DNA from: Melastoma dodecandrum
Taxonomy: Eukaryota; Streptophyta; Magnoliopsida; Myrtales; Melastomataceae
Assembly: GCA_029817715.1 (NCBI GenBank)
Contig: JARUPY010000474.1
Span: 9,362,001-9,426,000 of the forward strand
Length of the DNA stretch: 64,000 nt
Direction: 5' to 3'
Below are positions 10,462 to 20,160 of the stretch, piece after piece; positions within the stretch are counted from its first letter, which is position 1; every line of letters starts with the position of its first letter. The translations under genes were made by a program, and so were the position numbers. Under the pieces are notes generated by a model. That model was not told the DNA's origin. It saw only the letters and a program-made list of their open reading frames with translations, and searched no databases.

Positions 10462-11159
10462 CCAGTGGATGCCATCCTGCTACTACCCACCCACTTGATC
10501 ACCGATTGATTGCCTTTGTCAAGAGATCGTTGGAAATGGAATTCGGGCTTGCGTCCGATTTAAAACGGAGCACACTTGTTGATGTGTACTTCTTCCTAAA
10601 GCACGTCAAATTTTTATCTTCATTTGGAGCAGCCCAGTTGGTTTTCAATGTACTTTGTAGTTGTTTCTGTTCTCTCTTCTTCAACTTTTTGTATTGTACA
10701 TGACCAGGATAAAAGACTCGATGATCGATGGATTGTTACCAGTTGATCCATCTCGTTTTTTGCCTGCTTGCTTTTCTTGTGCTTGCCTAATTCTTGGTTC
10801 GGCACTCAAGTATTATGCTCACTATAAGTATAGACTATCTACTTTTTGCCTTTCTCGCCTTGTTAACTTGCGTTTCCTGGTTCTAGTGCACGCATCTTGC
10901 TGGTTGGTGTTCTTCTTCTTCTTATAGTTTTCTCTTTTACCTTGGGCAAACTCAGATTGCTAGAAATTGATGAAGTCATCAGAGTTTTGCCATATTTTTA
11001 ACTCAGTTATTCTGCACTTGGCATTTCAGTTTTCTTTGAACGGTCTGTAGGAATGGTTTAATGCGGAGAGTAGACCTGACAAGTATGGTGGAGTGAGGCG
11101 TTTTGCCGAACATCATCACCTGTATCTTACATTAGGCTTCTTCTTAGACCTATGTAACA
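10462..11159. other. 3' untranslated and intergenic sequence
   Basis: The first ~250 bases after the stop are probably 3' UTR of the 198-aa gene (T-rich; the polyadenylation site is not clear). The rest is T-rich intergenic sequence without recognisable genes. Confidence 0.4.
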
Positions 11160-12308
11160 TAGTTAAATTTATAATTAGTGTCCCCCATTATAATTCGCAA
11201 AGAGAAGGAGAAAGAGAGAGAGATAAAGGAAGACGCCGGTGAAAATTCCTGCCCTCCTCGTAGAGTTAAGGAATAATGTGTAAGAATCCCTTGCAAGAAT
11301 GAAAAGGGGCAGAAATTCCTTTCTTGTCGGGAGCGAGAGATCCGACACCGTTAAAAGGTGAGATGGGGTGGGTGGGGTTGCTTCTTTACTTCCCCCTGGG
11401 GGTTTCACTTTTTCCGATAGATTGCTTGCAGTTCAAAAATCAGCTTCCCCTCGTATATATAGAACTGGAGCGCAGCCTTGTGTCCGAGTCAAATGTGATG
11501 TATGCCCGCTCAACCGGATCAGCCAACACATTCCATGTTCGGGCGGATGATTTGTTAAGGTGAGACAATTCCCCCCCTTCTTTGGAAATGCCAATCCCAA
11601 TTTGTTCTTTTTTTGTAGTTTCAATTTTTCAGTTCTCCTGGTTTACACATCATACAGGGGATGGGGAGTTCCATTTCTTATTTATCTGATAGTATTAATG
11701 TTGCATGTTGACTCTTGCTCCTTTGGGGTAAAGTAATGAAAGACACCACCCTCCCCTTACAACTTCGTATATAATCATATTTGAAACTACTCTCTCTCTC
11801 TGTTTTTCTTCTTTTTAGGAAGGAAGCCTTCTTCAAACAAGAACAAATTGTAAATTTAAGTAAAAGAACAAAAAAAAAAAACAAACTATTCCATCTCTTC
11901 TTACACTGTTCTTTGGGGGACGTTTTCTCTATCATAATTCTGGGAATGGCTCAGTGGTCGTGAACCTTAGTCACCTGGCTTTTTCAGTTTTCCAGTGTTT
12001 TGCAATGATGACTATCAAATTGACTTATACCTTGTATATATAATGGGAAGCCAGCTCTTAACATCATTTTTACATTGTCTAGAAATATTTAGTTTGTGAA
12101 ATCAATTATGAGACAGCTGTTGTTGGGTCATAGAGTTTGGTCGTCCGGCGATCGTGTTAATGCCGCTAGTTTCAGCGAGTCAATTCCTCACATCCGTATG
12201 TTTTCAATAGTTAGTTACGCATATTGGCCTGTTATAAAGTGTTTGCCGGAAGCCGAGTTGGTAATTTTCAGTTCGCTTTCTTCTTTGGCATAGGAAAATA
12301 TAATTAGT
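11160..12308 (+). promoter_or_regulatory. Promoter and 5' leader of the MCTP gene with a probable leader intron
   Basis: A GA-rich tract (11203-11225) suits a plant core-promoter/leader region. A splice-donor-like AAG|GTGAGA lies at 11559/11560, and an acceptor-like TTTGGCATAG at 12284-12293 precedes the short leader ending at the ATG at 12309. Introns in the 5' UTR are common in plant genes with one coding exon. No coding frame extends through this stretch. Boundaries are inferred from consensus only; another acceptor at ~11818 is possible. Confidence 0.4.
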
Positions 12309-14714
12309 TTGAGGGAGATGCATTCATCTGCGTCACTTGCCGAGGGTCCGGGTGCTTACAGGGTAAAAGATGCCAACTCTGAGCTTGGTGACACGTGGCG
12401 GCCGCCAGGGGGTGAAGCCTACGTGGGGAGAGGGTGGATGAGTGGTGAGAGGTTTGCAAACACACATGACCTTGTTGAGCAGATGTATTACTTGTATGTC
12501 CGTGTTGTCAAAGCCAAGGACCTTCCTCCAAGCTCTATTACAGGAAGCTGCGATCCTTACATTGAGGTCAAGTTGGGAAACTACAAGGGTAGGACCAGGC
12601 ATTTCGAGAAGAAGATGAACCCAGAGTGGAACCAGGTCTTTGCTTTCTCGAAGGACCGCATGCAATCCTCTGTGCTCGAAGTCTTTGTAAAGGACAAAGA
12701 AATGGTAGGAAGAGATGATTGTCTCGGTCGGGTGGTCTTTGACTTGAACGAAGTGCCCGCTAGGGTTCCCCCAGACAGTCCACTGGCTCCTCAGTGGTAT
12801 AGGCTGGAGGACAAGAGAGGCGGAGGAAAGGTTAGGGGACAGATAATGCTCGCAGTCTGGATTGGCACTCAGGCCGACGAGGCCTTCCCTGATGCATGGC
12901 TTTCTGATTCTGAGTCATTTTTTGGGGAGGGCATTGTTAACATCAGGTCGAAGGTTTACATGTCTCCCAAATTGTGGTACCTCAGGGTTAACGTCATCGA
13001 AGCTCAGGACGTGATGCCAAACGACAGAAGTAGACTTCCCCAAGTTTCTGTGAAGGTGCAGGTTGGCAGCCAGGTCCTCAGGACCAAGATCTGCCCAACT
13101 CCCACAGTAAATCCATTTTGGAATGAGGATCTGGTTTTCGTCGCAGCTGAGCCTTTTGATGAGCTCTTGGTATTGACGGTAGAAGATTGTGTTCATCCTT
13201 CCAAAGATGAGGTGCTAGGGAAATTGGGCCTCCCGTTGGACACATTCGAGAAACGACTAGACCACAGACCGGTACACTCACGCTGGTTCAATCTCGAGAA
13301 GTATGGGTTTGGAGCGCTAGAGGCAGATAGGAGAAAGGAGCTCAAGTTCTCAAGCAGGGTCCACCTCAGAGTTTGTCTTGAGGGCGGGTATCATGTTCTC
13401 GATGAGTCGACCTTGTACTTGAGTGATCAAAGGCCCACAGCAAGGCAACTTTGGAAGCAGCCCGTTGGTATCCTTGAGGTAGGCATCCTGAAAGCAAAAG
13501 GGCTTCTACCAATGAAGATGAAGGACGGACGAGGAGTTATGGATCCTTATTGCGTGGCCAAGTACGGTCAGAAATGGATTCGGACAAGGACAATTGTGGA
13601 CAATCTCAACCCCAAGTGGAATGAACAATATACATGGGAGGTTTACGATCCTTGCACTGTGATGACTTTAGGGGTCTTTGATAACTGTCACTTGGAAGGC
13701 AGCGAAAAACCAAATGGGGGTGTTCTGCAGAAGGACACATATATTGGGAAGGCCAGAATACGCCTTTCAACTCTTGAAGCTCATTGCATTTACACACATT
13801 CGTATCCACTTCTTACCTTGCAGCCACAAGGAGTGAGGAAGACGGGTGACCTGCAGCTTGCTTTTCGTTTTACACCTCTGTCTCTGGCCAACATGATCTA
13901 TGTTTATGGACATCCCTTGCTTCCGAAGATGCATTATCTGCACCCCTTTACAGTGAACCAGGTTGACAGTCTGAGGTACCAAGCGATGAATATCGTGGCC
14001 ATGAGGCTAGGAAGAGCAGAGCCGCCGCTCAAAAAGGAAGTTGTGGAGTACATGCTGGATGTGGACTCACAAATGTGGAGCATGAGGAGAAGCAAGGCAA
14101 ACTTCTTCCGCATCATTTCACTCTTGTCGGGAACAATTTCCTTAGGCGGGTGGTTCGCTGATGTCTGCAACTGGAGGAACCCCATGACCACAGTGCTGGC
14201 CCATGCATTGTTCCTGATACTCATATGGTACCCAGAGCTGATCCTACCGACAGTCTTTTTCTACATGTTCCTTGCTGGTTTATGGAACTACCGGGGCAGG
14301 ACGAGACAACCGCCCCACATGGATACAAAGCTTTCTTGGGCGGAAGGGGCCCACCCCGATGAGCTGGACGAGGAGTTTGACACATTCCCGACATCCAAGC
14401 CCCATGACATTGTCCGCTTGAGGTATGACCGGCTCAGGAGTGTGGCTGGGAGGATTCAAACTGTGGTGGGTGACCTGGCGACTCAGGGGGAAAGATTCGA
14501 ATCCCTACTGACATGGAAGGATCCGAGAGCAACTGGTCTGTTCGTCATGTTTTGCCTCAGTGCATCTGTGGTGCTGTACGTGACCCCTTTCAGAGTGGTC
14601 GCGGTGGTAGCAGGACTCTACTATTTGAGACACCCCCGCTTTCGGAGCAAGTTGCCTTCTGTGGCCAGCAACTTCTTCAAGAGGTTGCCAGCTCGCACTG
14701 ACAGCTTGCTATAA
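12309..14714 (+). CDS. MCTP: Multiple C2 domain and transmembrane region protein (MCTP / FT-interacting-protein family)
   Basis: An 801-residue single-exon plant MCTP. The N-terminus is variable to ~residue 45, then DLVEQMYYLYVRVVKAKDL opens the first C2 domain (~60-150). C2 domains two and three lie at ~220-315 and ~385-500. The C-terminal phosphoribosyltransferase-C/MCTP_C region (~600-801) has hydrophobic hairpins at ~627-660 and ~741-773 that anchor it in the ER. The first and third C2 domains keep the DPY Ca2+-loop motif (CDPYIEV, MDPYCVA); the second has LPQVSVKV instead and may not bind Ca2+. In the family, C2 domains bind anionic lipids and tether the ER to the plasma membrane, notably at plasmodesmata, and some members move florigen. 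Which paralogue this is cannot be decided. The short MREM start was chosen because it follows an acceptor-like site and a 15-nt leader; a second Met at residue 4 is possible. The gene appears intact. Confidence 0.95.
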   Translation: MREMHSSASLAEGPGAYRVKDANSELGDTWRPPGGEAYVGRGWMSGERFANTHDLVEQMYYLYVRVVKAKDLPPSSITGSCDPYIEVKLGNYKGRTRHFEKKMNPEWNQVFAFSKDRMQSSVLEVFVKDKEMVGRDDCLGRVVFDLNEVPARVPPDSPLAPQWYRLEDKRGGGKVRGQIMLAVWIGTQADEAFPDAWLSDSESFFGEGIVNIRSKVYMSPKLWYLRVNVIEAQDVMPNDRSRLPQVSVKVQVGSQVLRTKICPTPTVNPFWNEDLVFVAAEPFDELLVLTVEDCVHPSKDEVLGKLGLPLDTFEKRLDHRPVHSRWFNLEKYGFGALEADRRKELKFSSRVHLRVCLEGGYHVLDESTLYLSDQRPTARQLWKQPVGILEVGILKAKGLLPMKMKDGRGVMDPYCVAKYGQKWIRTRTIVDNLNPKWNEQYTWEVYDPCTVMTLGVFDNCHLEGSEKPNGGVLQKDTYIGKARIRLSTLEAHCIYTHSYPLLTLQPQGVRKTGDLQLAFRFTPLSLANMIYVYGHPLLPKMHYLHPFTVNQVDSLRYQAMNIVAMRLGRAEPPLKKEVVEYMLDVDSQMWSMRRSKANFFRIISLLSGTISLGGWFADVCNWRNPMTTVLAHALFLILIWYPELILPTVFFYMFLAGLWNYRGRTRQPPHMDTKLSWAEGAHPDELDEEFDTFPTSKPHDIVRLRYDRLRSVAGRIQTVVGDLATQGERFESLLTWKDPRATGLFVMFCLSASVVLYVTPFRVVAVVAGLYYLRHPRFRSKLPSVASNFFKRLPARTDSLL

Positions 14715-14936
14715 TAAGAATTGGGCTATTTGCTCTGCTTGCTTTGAGGGGGAGTGGCTGCTAGGCTGCCTGATGGAGGTGGGAAGGATCAGTTTTATCC
14801 CAGGCATTTTTAGCATTCACCTGTACAAAGGTAAAAGGCAAAAGAAAAACGATCAATTCTCCAAGCACCAAGATAAACAAAAAATAACAAAACAAAATCA
14901 TCAGTGTAAGTAGAGGAAAGTCAGCCATATGCCGCG
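14715..14936. other. 3' UTR and spacer after the MCTP gene
   Basis: Sequence after the TAA/TAAGAA stop region is mixed, turning A-rich at ~14840-14910. A short 3' UTR is likely. No other feature is seen. Confidence 0.4.
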
Positions 14937-15240
14937 TTAGTTAAATTGCAATATTTTAGATAGGCTAAATTATTAAATTTATTTTAAATTTTAACATTTT
15001 TTTTTAATTTGTTCTGTATTTTCAGAAATGTCTCTGTATAGCTCCTCCATCTTCCTCCGTTACATTAAAAATATCCTTCGTTGCCCGGGTGATTAACGGC
15101 TTTCGACGTGGCAACGATATGGCAACGTTAGGTGTCACATGTCCTTTTCGGACTCCTTTTGTCTTTCCTGTTTCCGTCCTTCCATCATCGTCGCTTCCCC
15201 TCCTCCTCCGCCCAATACCAACCTCTCGATTCCCCTTCTT
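14937..15240 (+). repeat. Left arm of a ~250-bp inverted repeat (Mutator-like TIR)
   Basis: TACATTAAAAATATCC (15061-15076), then GATTAACGGC, GTGGCAAC and a pyrimidine-rich stretch with CTTCC/TGTTTC match, in the same order, the reverse complement of 18540-18770. The arms are long and diverged, as in Mutator-like elements or their non-autonomous derivatives. The outer end is approximate. Confidence 0.6.
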
Positions 15241-15535
15241 GATCTCTACTTCGGACCTCCGCTGTTGTCAGCCTTCTCTTAAGAAGATTGAAGAAATAAA
15301 ATCTCCACATCGAACCTCCGCTGTTGTGGGCCTTTCTCTTGGCGAGACTAGGGACAAAGTCAGCTCATCGGCAAGGCGGAAGTTTGAATTCCTAGCATTT
15401 ATACAGGAAGTACCTTCGAATTAGGAATGGATCTTACCCATGAAGTCGGACAGGAGGCGCTTGTGGGCTTGGACGGCGATGTAGGAGACACCCTAGGGAT
15501 GACGACAATGGTAGAAAACTCGATTGATCCCCTCA

Positions 15536-15966
15536 TGTTGGGGAAATTCAGCTGTCGTGTCGAGCTTCGATGGTGAAATTTGGATGAAAAACAGCATACG
15601 CAAGGGTTACGTGGTAAGGCCAAAACCGGCCTACATCCACAGGGAGGTTCTCCGGAGAGTCCACTAGACAACCGAGATTATAAAAGCACAAATTATGTCG
15701 CTCACTCACCCAAGATAAGAGAAAATACTAACCCCGAATCCTATAGAATAACCTATACCCCGACCTGATGACTTTCTCTCTCGAATGCCACACACTCCCC
15801 GTGTCACACCCCTAATAACCTAGATAGTCATAACTTGTCCTCCAAGTTAGAAATCTAATACAATAGGATTTAGATATTAGCCTAGAATCATATAATATCT
15901 AATACTATCAGATATTATATTTCTGCAATATCTCAAAAGATCTTAACTTCGGACCAAATCCTAACA
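15536..15966 (-). repeat. 3' LTR of the deleted copia element
   Basis: 431 bp, TGTTGGGG...CCTAACA. It aligns along its length with 17639-18090 with scattered substitutions and small gaps. It is followed inward by a purine-rich segment on the minus strand (GGCCCAAGG, ~15970-15985), where the polypurine tract is expected. Confidence 0.9.
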
Positions 15967-16029
15967 ATATACACCTTGGGCCGAAGTTACCGAATTCTCC
16001 GTCCCTGGATCTCCGGAGCCCCGAAGAGA

Positions 16030-16434
16030 TCACCCCTTCATCCGTGGTGTCTTCCTGAGAGCATTATCATCGCCTTTGACTATCGCTCTACCCTTCACAC
16101 GATCGTAGTACTTGTGCTCTCGAGCAACCATCGTGTACCGTGGCTCCAGCTCTCTCTTGCGCTCCGCACTCAGTACCTTCTTGGTACCCCGAAGAGTCTC
16201 ATCTGTCGACTGTTGCCAGACCTCTCTACCTGGAACTTTAATCAGCTTCACCTCACTCTTGACTTCACCGTCAATGTAAGCATCACCACCGAACTTCCTC
16301 ATCGATTTCACCTTGCTTGACACCCTCAAGCCCGTACACATCGCCCGTGTACCCGCGTTGCTAGCTAATGCTCCACCTCGACAAATAACCTCGAATCCGC
16401 ATCCTATCGAGCCATGTGAGAAGTTGTCACTCAC
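16030..16434 (-). other. Unassigned open segment inside the copia element
   Basis: A 134-residue minus-strand open stretch, Lys/Arg/Glu-rich toward its end. It may be the 3' part of the polyprotein after the deletion (between protease and 3' LTR), but I could not match it to integrase, RT or RNase H motifs. It could be non-coding. Confidence 0.3.
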
Positions 16435-16583
16435 GACTTTTCCGAGAGATGAGAAATACCTTTAATCTTATTTGCCTTCATCAGCATAAGGGTTCCCCGA
16501 ATAATCTTGAGGACTCCACTTCCTAAATAACATCGGCATCCCTCGTCATCCAAGGCTCCATTGGAAATCAAATTTTTATTCAG

Positions 16584-16826
16584 CTACAGAACATGACGTA
16601 CCCCCGTCAATAGCCTCATTACACCATCATGCATCTTGATGCTCACTGTACCGACTCCAGCCACCCGACACTCTGAGTTGTTTCTCATGTAAATCTTACC
16701 CGAACCAACGGTCTGGTAAGTTGAGAAGTACTCCCCGTGTGGTGTCATATGAGGGGTACATCTAGAATCAAGAATCCATTGATCACCTGTAAGGTTGGTT
16801 GTGGCAGTAAGAACTGTTGTCGCCAT
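16584..16826 (-). pseudogene. copia protease start (active-site glycine changed)
   Basis: This frame continues the polyprotein after Gag: WILDSRCTPHMTPH is the copia protease motif W-I-x-D-S-G-C-T-x-H-M with Gly replaced by Arg at the catalytic triad position. The following VGSGKIYMRNNSECRVAGVGTVSIKM is the usual continuation. It stops after ~80 residues, where the internal deletion begins. The Gly-to-Arg change should abolish activity (inference). Confidence 0.8.
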
Positions 16827-17433
16827 CCATCGAGCTCATCTCCGTGAATTCAACTATGTTCCTACTCGACGACCCATTCAATTTCCCCTTCTCCTTACAA
16901 TCTCTTTTACAATGTCCCTTCTTTCCGCACCTCCAGCACGATGCATGCTTCGTAGACTTTGACCTCGATCGGTCCCTTCTCCCACGATCTTGCTCGTTCC
17001 TTACTACAAGCCCAACGTCGGAATAGGAATTCCCTTCACAGTTCATTTTCCTGTGATAGAATCCCAACAAAGCACCAACGACATCTTCAAAGTCTAGCGT
17101 CTCCTTACCCCACGTTAAAGTCGTATGAAAAGTTTTGTAAGCATCCATGCTTGGTAACGAGTTCAGAAGGATCAACGCCTTGTCTTCTTCGTCGAACCTC
17201 ACATCAATCCTCAATAAATCGCTGATGAGTCGATTGAATACATTAATGTGTTGGCTCAAATCCGAGCCCGCCTCCATCTTCAAATCGTACAACTTCTGCT
17301 TGAGATAGAGCTTGTTCGACAACGACTTTGACATGCATCTGGATTCCAGTTTCCGCCACACCGCTGCTGGCGACTCCTCGTCTATCACGTCGTACATCAT
17401 GTCGTCTGCAGGACAGAGACTGATGGTTGACAC
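16783..17433 (-). pseudogene. copia Gag with zinc knuckle
   Basis: 216 residues on the minus strand match the UBN2/gag-polypeptide type of copia Gag. Landmarks are AVWRKLESRCMSKSLSNKLYLKQKLYDLKM, then a helical core with SLPSMDAYKTFHTTLTWGK, then Arg-rich sequence and a CCHC knuckle CWRCGKKGHCKRDC at ~165-178. The N-terminal ~60-80 residues continue upstream in other frames (to ~17630), so the start shown is only the open stretch. Gag would form the virus-like particle. It is adjacent to a broken protease and no RT, so the element is non-autonomous. Confidence 0.85.
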
Positions 17434-17638
17434 CGCTTTCGTCTCTATCTACATCCAATCTGTGTTGCTCATGTCCGTCGGCTTTCTTTCTGCCAACGCC
17501 TTCACCATCCCTTGTTGCACCAGTAAAACCTTCACCCTTCACTGCCATAGCCCGAAATTCCCAGTCCCGTCGAACTTAATGACATCGAACTTTGCAGGCG
17601 AAATTCCAGTCATCTTCACGGCTGGCTCTGATACCAAT

Positions 17639-18090
17639 TGTTAGGGAAATTTAGCTATTGTGTCAAGCCTCGATGGTAAAACTCGGACGAAAAATAGCAT
17701 ACGCAAGATTTACGTGGTTCGGCCAAAAACAGCCTACGTCTACGGAGAAGTCCTCCGGAGATTCCACTAGAAAACCGAGATTACAAAAGCACCAAGTGTG
17801 TCGCTCACGCACCCGAGATATGAAAAAATCCTAACCCCGAATCCCGTAGAGTAACCTCTACCCTGACCCGATGAATTTCTCTCTCAAATGCCACATACTC
17901 CCCGTGTCACACCATACCTAATTACCTAGACAAATCTCCTATTTATAGATAGTCGTAACTTACCCACCTAGTTAGAAATTTAATACAATAAGATCTAAAT
18001 ATAAGCCCGGAATCATATAACATCTAATAATATCAGATATATATTTCCACAATATCTCTAAACGTCTCAACTTTGAACCAAATCCTAACG
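17639..18090 (-). repeat. 5' LTR of the deleted copia element
   Basis: 452 bp, TGTTAGGG...CCTAACG (the terminal A is apparently mutated to G). It contains CTATTTATAG at ~17939-17948, a TATA-like site on both strands. The primer site lies immediately to its left (17621-17638 on the minus strand). Confidence 0.9.
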
Positions 18091-18529
18091 CCTCGTATTC
18101 TCCATGTAACTCTCAAAAGAATTTCTTTAACCTTCACCCTCTAAACGTGGGGAGGTGTTCAGGCTTATGAAATTGAGGAAGCACAAAACAAGAGGGTTGG
18201 GTTTGGTGGGGGAAGACTCCAATGACAATCCCATGGCCGCAAGGGCTTTCGAGTATGCAGCCCGAGCCGGGCTCAATTCAGTTATCGGGCAATTAGGGTC
18301 ATGTCATCTCGTGACCGGGATGCAACATCATCCTCTGGTGCGAGTGTGTATCCCATACCTTCTGCGAAGATTGAGAACGTAGTGTTTCCTCTTAAGGCAA
18401 CGCAAATCATATGCCATAAGAGAGGAAGAGGAAAATTGGGACCGGAGCAATAACGGGGAAGTGAGTTGGGATCTCTAGCCCTTCATGACATTGGGTGGGG
18501 TGGACGGGGGAGGACTTGGCGGTGGGAGG

Positions 18530-18795
18530 ACAGAAACAAGAGAGGAAGGGGGTGAGCTTGTCGGTGGAAGGGCAGAAACAAGAGAGAACGGGGGAGGAAT
18601 CATATGAGGACACTTGTCAGTTAACGTTATAATTAACGACTTGTGTTGCCACATCGGGAGCCGTTAATTACTCGGCTAGCGGAGGATATTTTTAATGTAA
18701 TGGGGGAAGTTGAGGCTTTACATAGAGATTTCCGAAAATATAGAATAAATCGGAAAAAAGATATATTAGCTATACATCTTTTCCTGCACTAAACG
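18530..18795 (-). repeat. Right arm of the Mutator-like inverted repeat
   Basis: Reverse-complement match of 14937-15240, best at AGGATATTTTTAATGTAATGG, with AGAATAAATCGGAAAAAAG toward the outer end. Together the arms enclose ~3.3 kb, most of it the later copia insertion. The remaining interior (15250-15530, 18100-18530) shows no transposase. Confidence 0.6.
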
Positions 18796-19520
18796 GACAT
18801 AATTATAATAATAGAAAAATACATAACTTTAAGATATATTACGATTTTACTGTTTCTTAATTCTAGATCACCTTCGCTCACAAACTGAATCTAACACGGA
18901 TCACCAAACCTTCTCGGCAGTCACATTATCTATCAATGACTGTAAGCTTACATTTTGGAAGAAAGTCCTATGGATGACATGTACGTAACTAAACTACATT
19001 ATCAACTTTTTATGACCTCGATATTTGTTTACGCAAGTAATGTCAAAGACTATTTTATCAATTGCAAAAGTTTTACGACTTGTGTTTAACATGTAAAATC
19101 AATAGGGTACAAAATTTACGAAAGTTAAAAGGTACTGGCCAAAAGGGCGAGAAAGGTATAACGAAGGAGAACAAAAGCTATTTCTCACTCGATTATTTCC
19201 AACGGCTGGAGGCCCGGCGTGGGCGTTGTTCACACCGGTGGTTAGGGAGGCAGGATTGTGAAAAGGAGGTGGCGGGTTGATTAGTTTTGAAGAAGGAAGG
19301 CTATATTGGGGTGATGTCATAATGACGTCATCGGATGGTTCTGGTGCTGACCAGCCGTGTGTGAATGGTTTGATCAGCCCTGACCAGCGAGGGAACAAAG
19401 AATTTGTGTCACACATCTCTTCCGCCACGCTTACAACTTCTAAAATTGGTCGCCAGGAGGGGATGTGCAATCTCCAACATGTGTTACTGCTTATAGTATG
19501 AGATGATCGATGAAATTTTT
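18796..19520. other. No recognisable gene
   Basis: Mixed-composition sequence with short overlapping open frames on both strands at 19060-19540. None has a recognisable motif. Confidence 0.4.
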
Positions 19521-19526
19521 CGTACT

Positions 19527-20110
19527 TGTTTAGCAACGAAAATTTTAGGCCATAGATTTGCGTTGTTTGTGGATGGATGATCCAGAATATGGGCCCAAAG
19601 CGTATAAGGCCTCTTAGTGAGGTAGTTGCAGAGATACGACTACTGAGCGATAGAGGTTTCTAGGCGACGAGGGTTATCAGGCGATACAGGAGGATAAAAG
19701 ACAATCAGCTGGGCGAACGATGAAACGCTGCAGCGAAGGCTAGTGGACGATATAGTCAATCAATGGCTGTTATGATAAGATTTGGACAATCTCGAGACAT
19801 GGAAGGAAATAGTTGCCAAGAATACTCGGATTTGGAAAGGAGATATTACGAAGACTGACAACATGGCTTCTAAATATATGTACAATATTTCATTTCCATA
19901 TTTACGTAGGACTAGCGTAATATAAATAGTTTTCTTTATCTACGCATTACACACACGCAGACATATCTACAAATAGACAAATACAGTTTTTTACCTTTCA
20001 TCTTAAGCATTCTAGCATTCTTACGATCTTGTTTCGACCGAAAACATTGTAAATGGCATTCGTAAGTATTTCTACAAAGTGTCATTTCTTGTCTTCTTCA
20101 TTTTCATTCA
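19527..20110 (+). repeat. Probable 5' LTR of decayed Tat-type element D
   Basis: A TATA-like TATAAATAG at ~19921, an ATGGC(A)TTCGTAAG segment near 20052 resembling the ATGGCTGTAAG of element A's and C's LTR ends, and an immediately following GGCGACCAC primer-site core (20113-20121) indicate the end of a Tat-lineage LTR. The left boundary is a guess (first TGTTT). No matching 3' LTR was found. Confidence 0.45.
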
Positions 20111-20160
20111 ACGGCGACCACACATATACAAAAAAACTCTCAGAGTATTAGCTGCTCATA

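Larger units (their letters stand above)
15536..18090 (-). mobile_element. Ty1/copia element with most of pol deleted (minus strand)
   Basis: Two direct repeats (15536-15966 and 17639-18090) begin TGTT(A/G)GGG and end CCTAAC(A/G). The flanks are CCTCA and CCTCG, a target duplication with one change. Just inside the right repeat, the minus strand reads TTGGTATCAGAGCCAGCC, the initiator-Met primer site. Only ~1.67 kb remains inside: Gag, the start of the protease and an unassigned segment. Integrase, RT and RNase H are missing, so the element would depend on helpers. It sits within the inverted-repeat pair 14937-18795 and so inserted after that element. Confidence 0.9.

Noticed and set aside
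12333..12665. Minus-strand frames under the MCTP gene
   Set aside because: Opposite-strand shadows of a well-conserved coding exon.
19099..19536. 145-codon minus-strand frame
   Set aside because: No motif, no start context or splice signals, and it overlaps a comparable open frame on the other strand.
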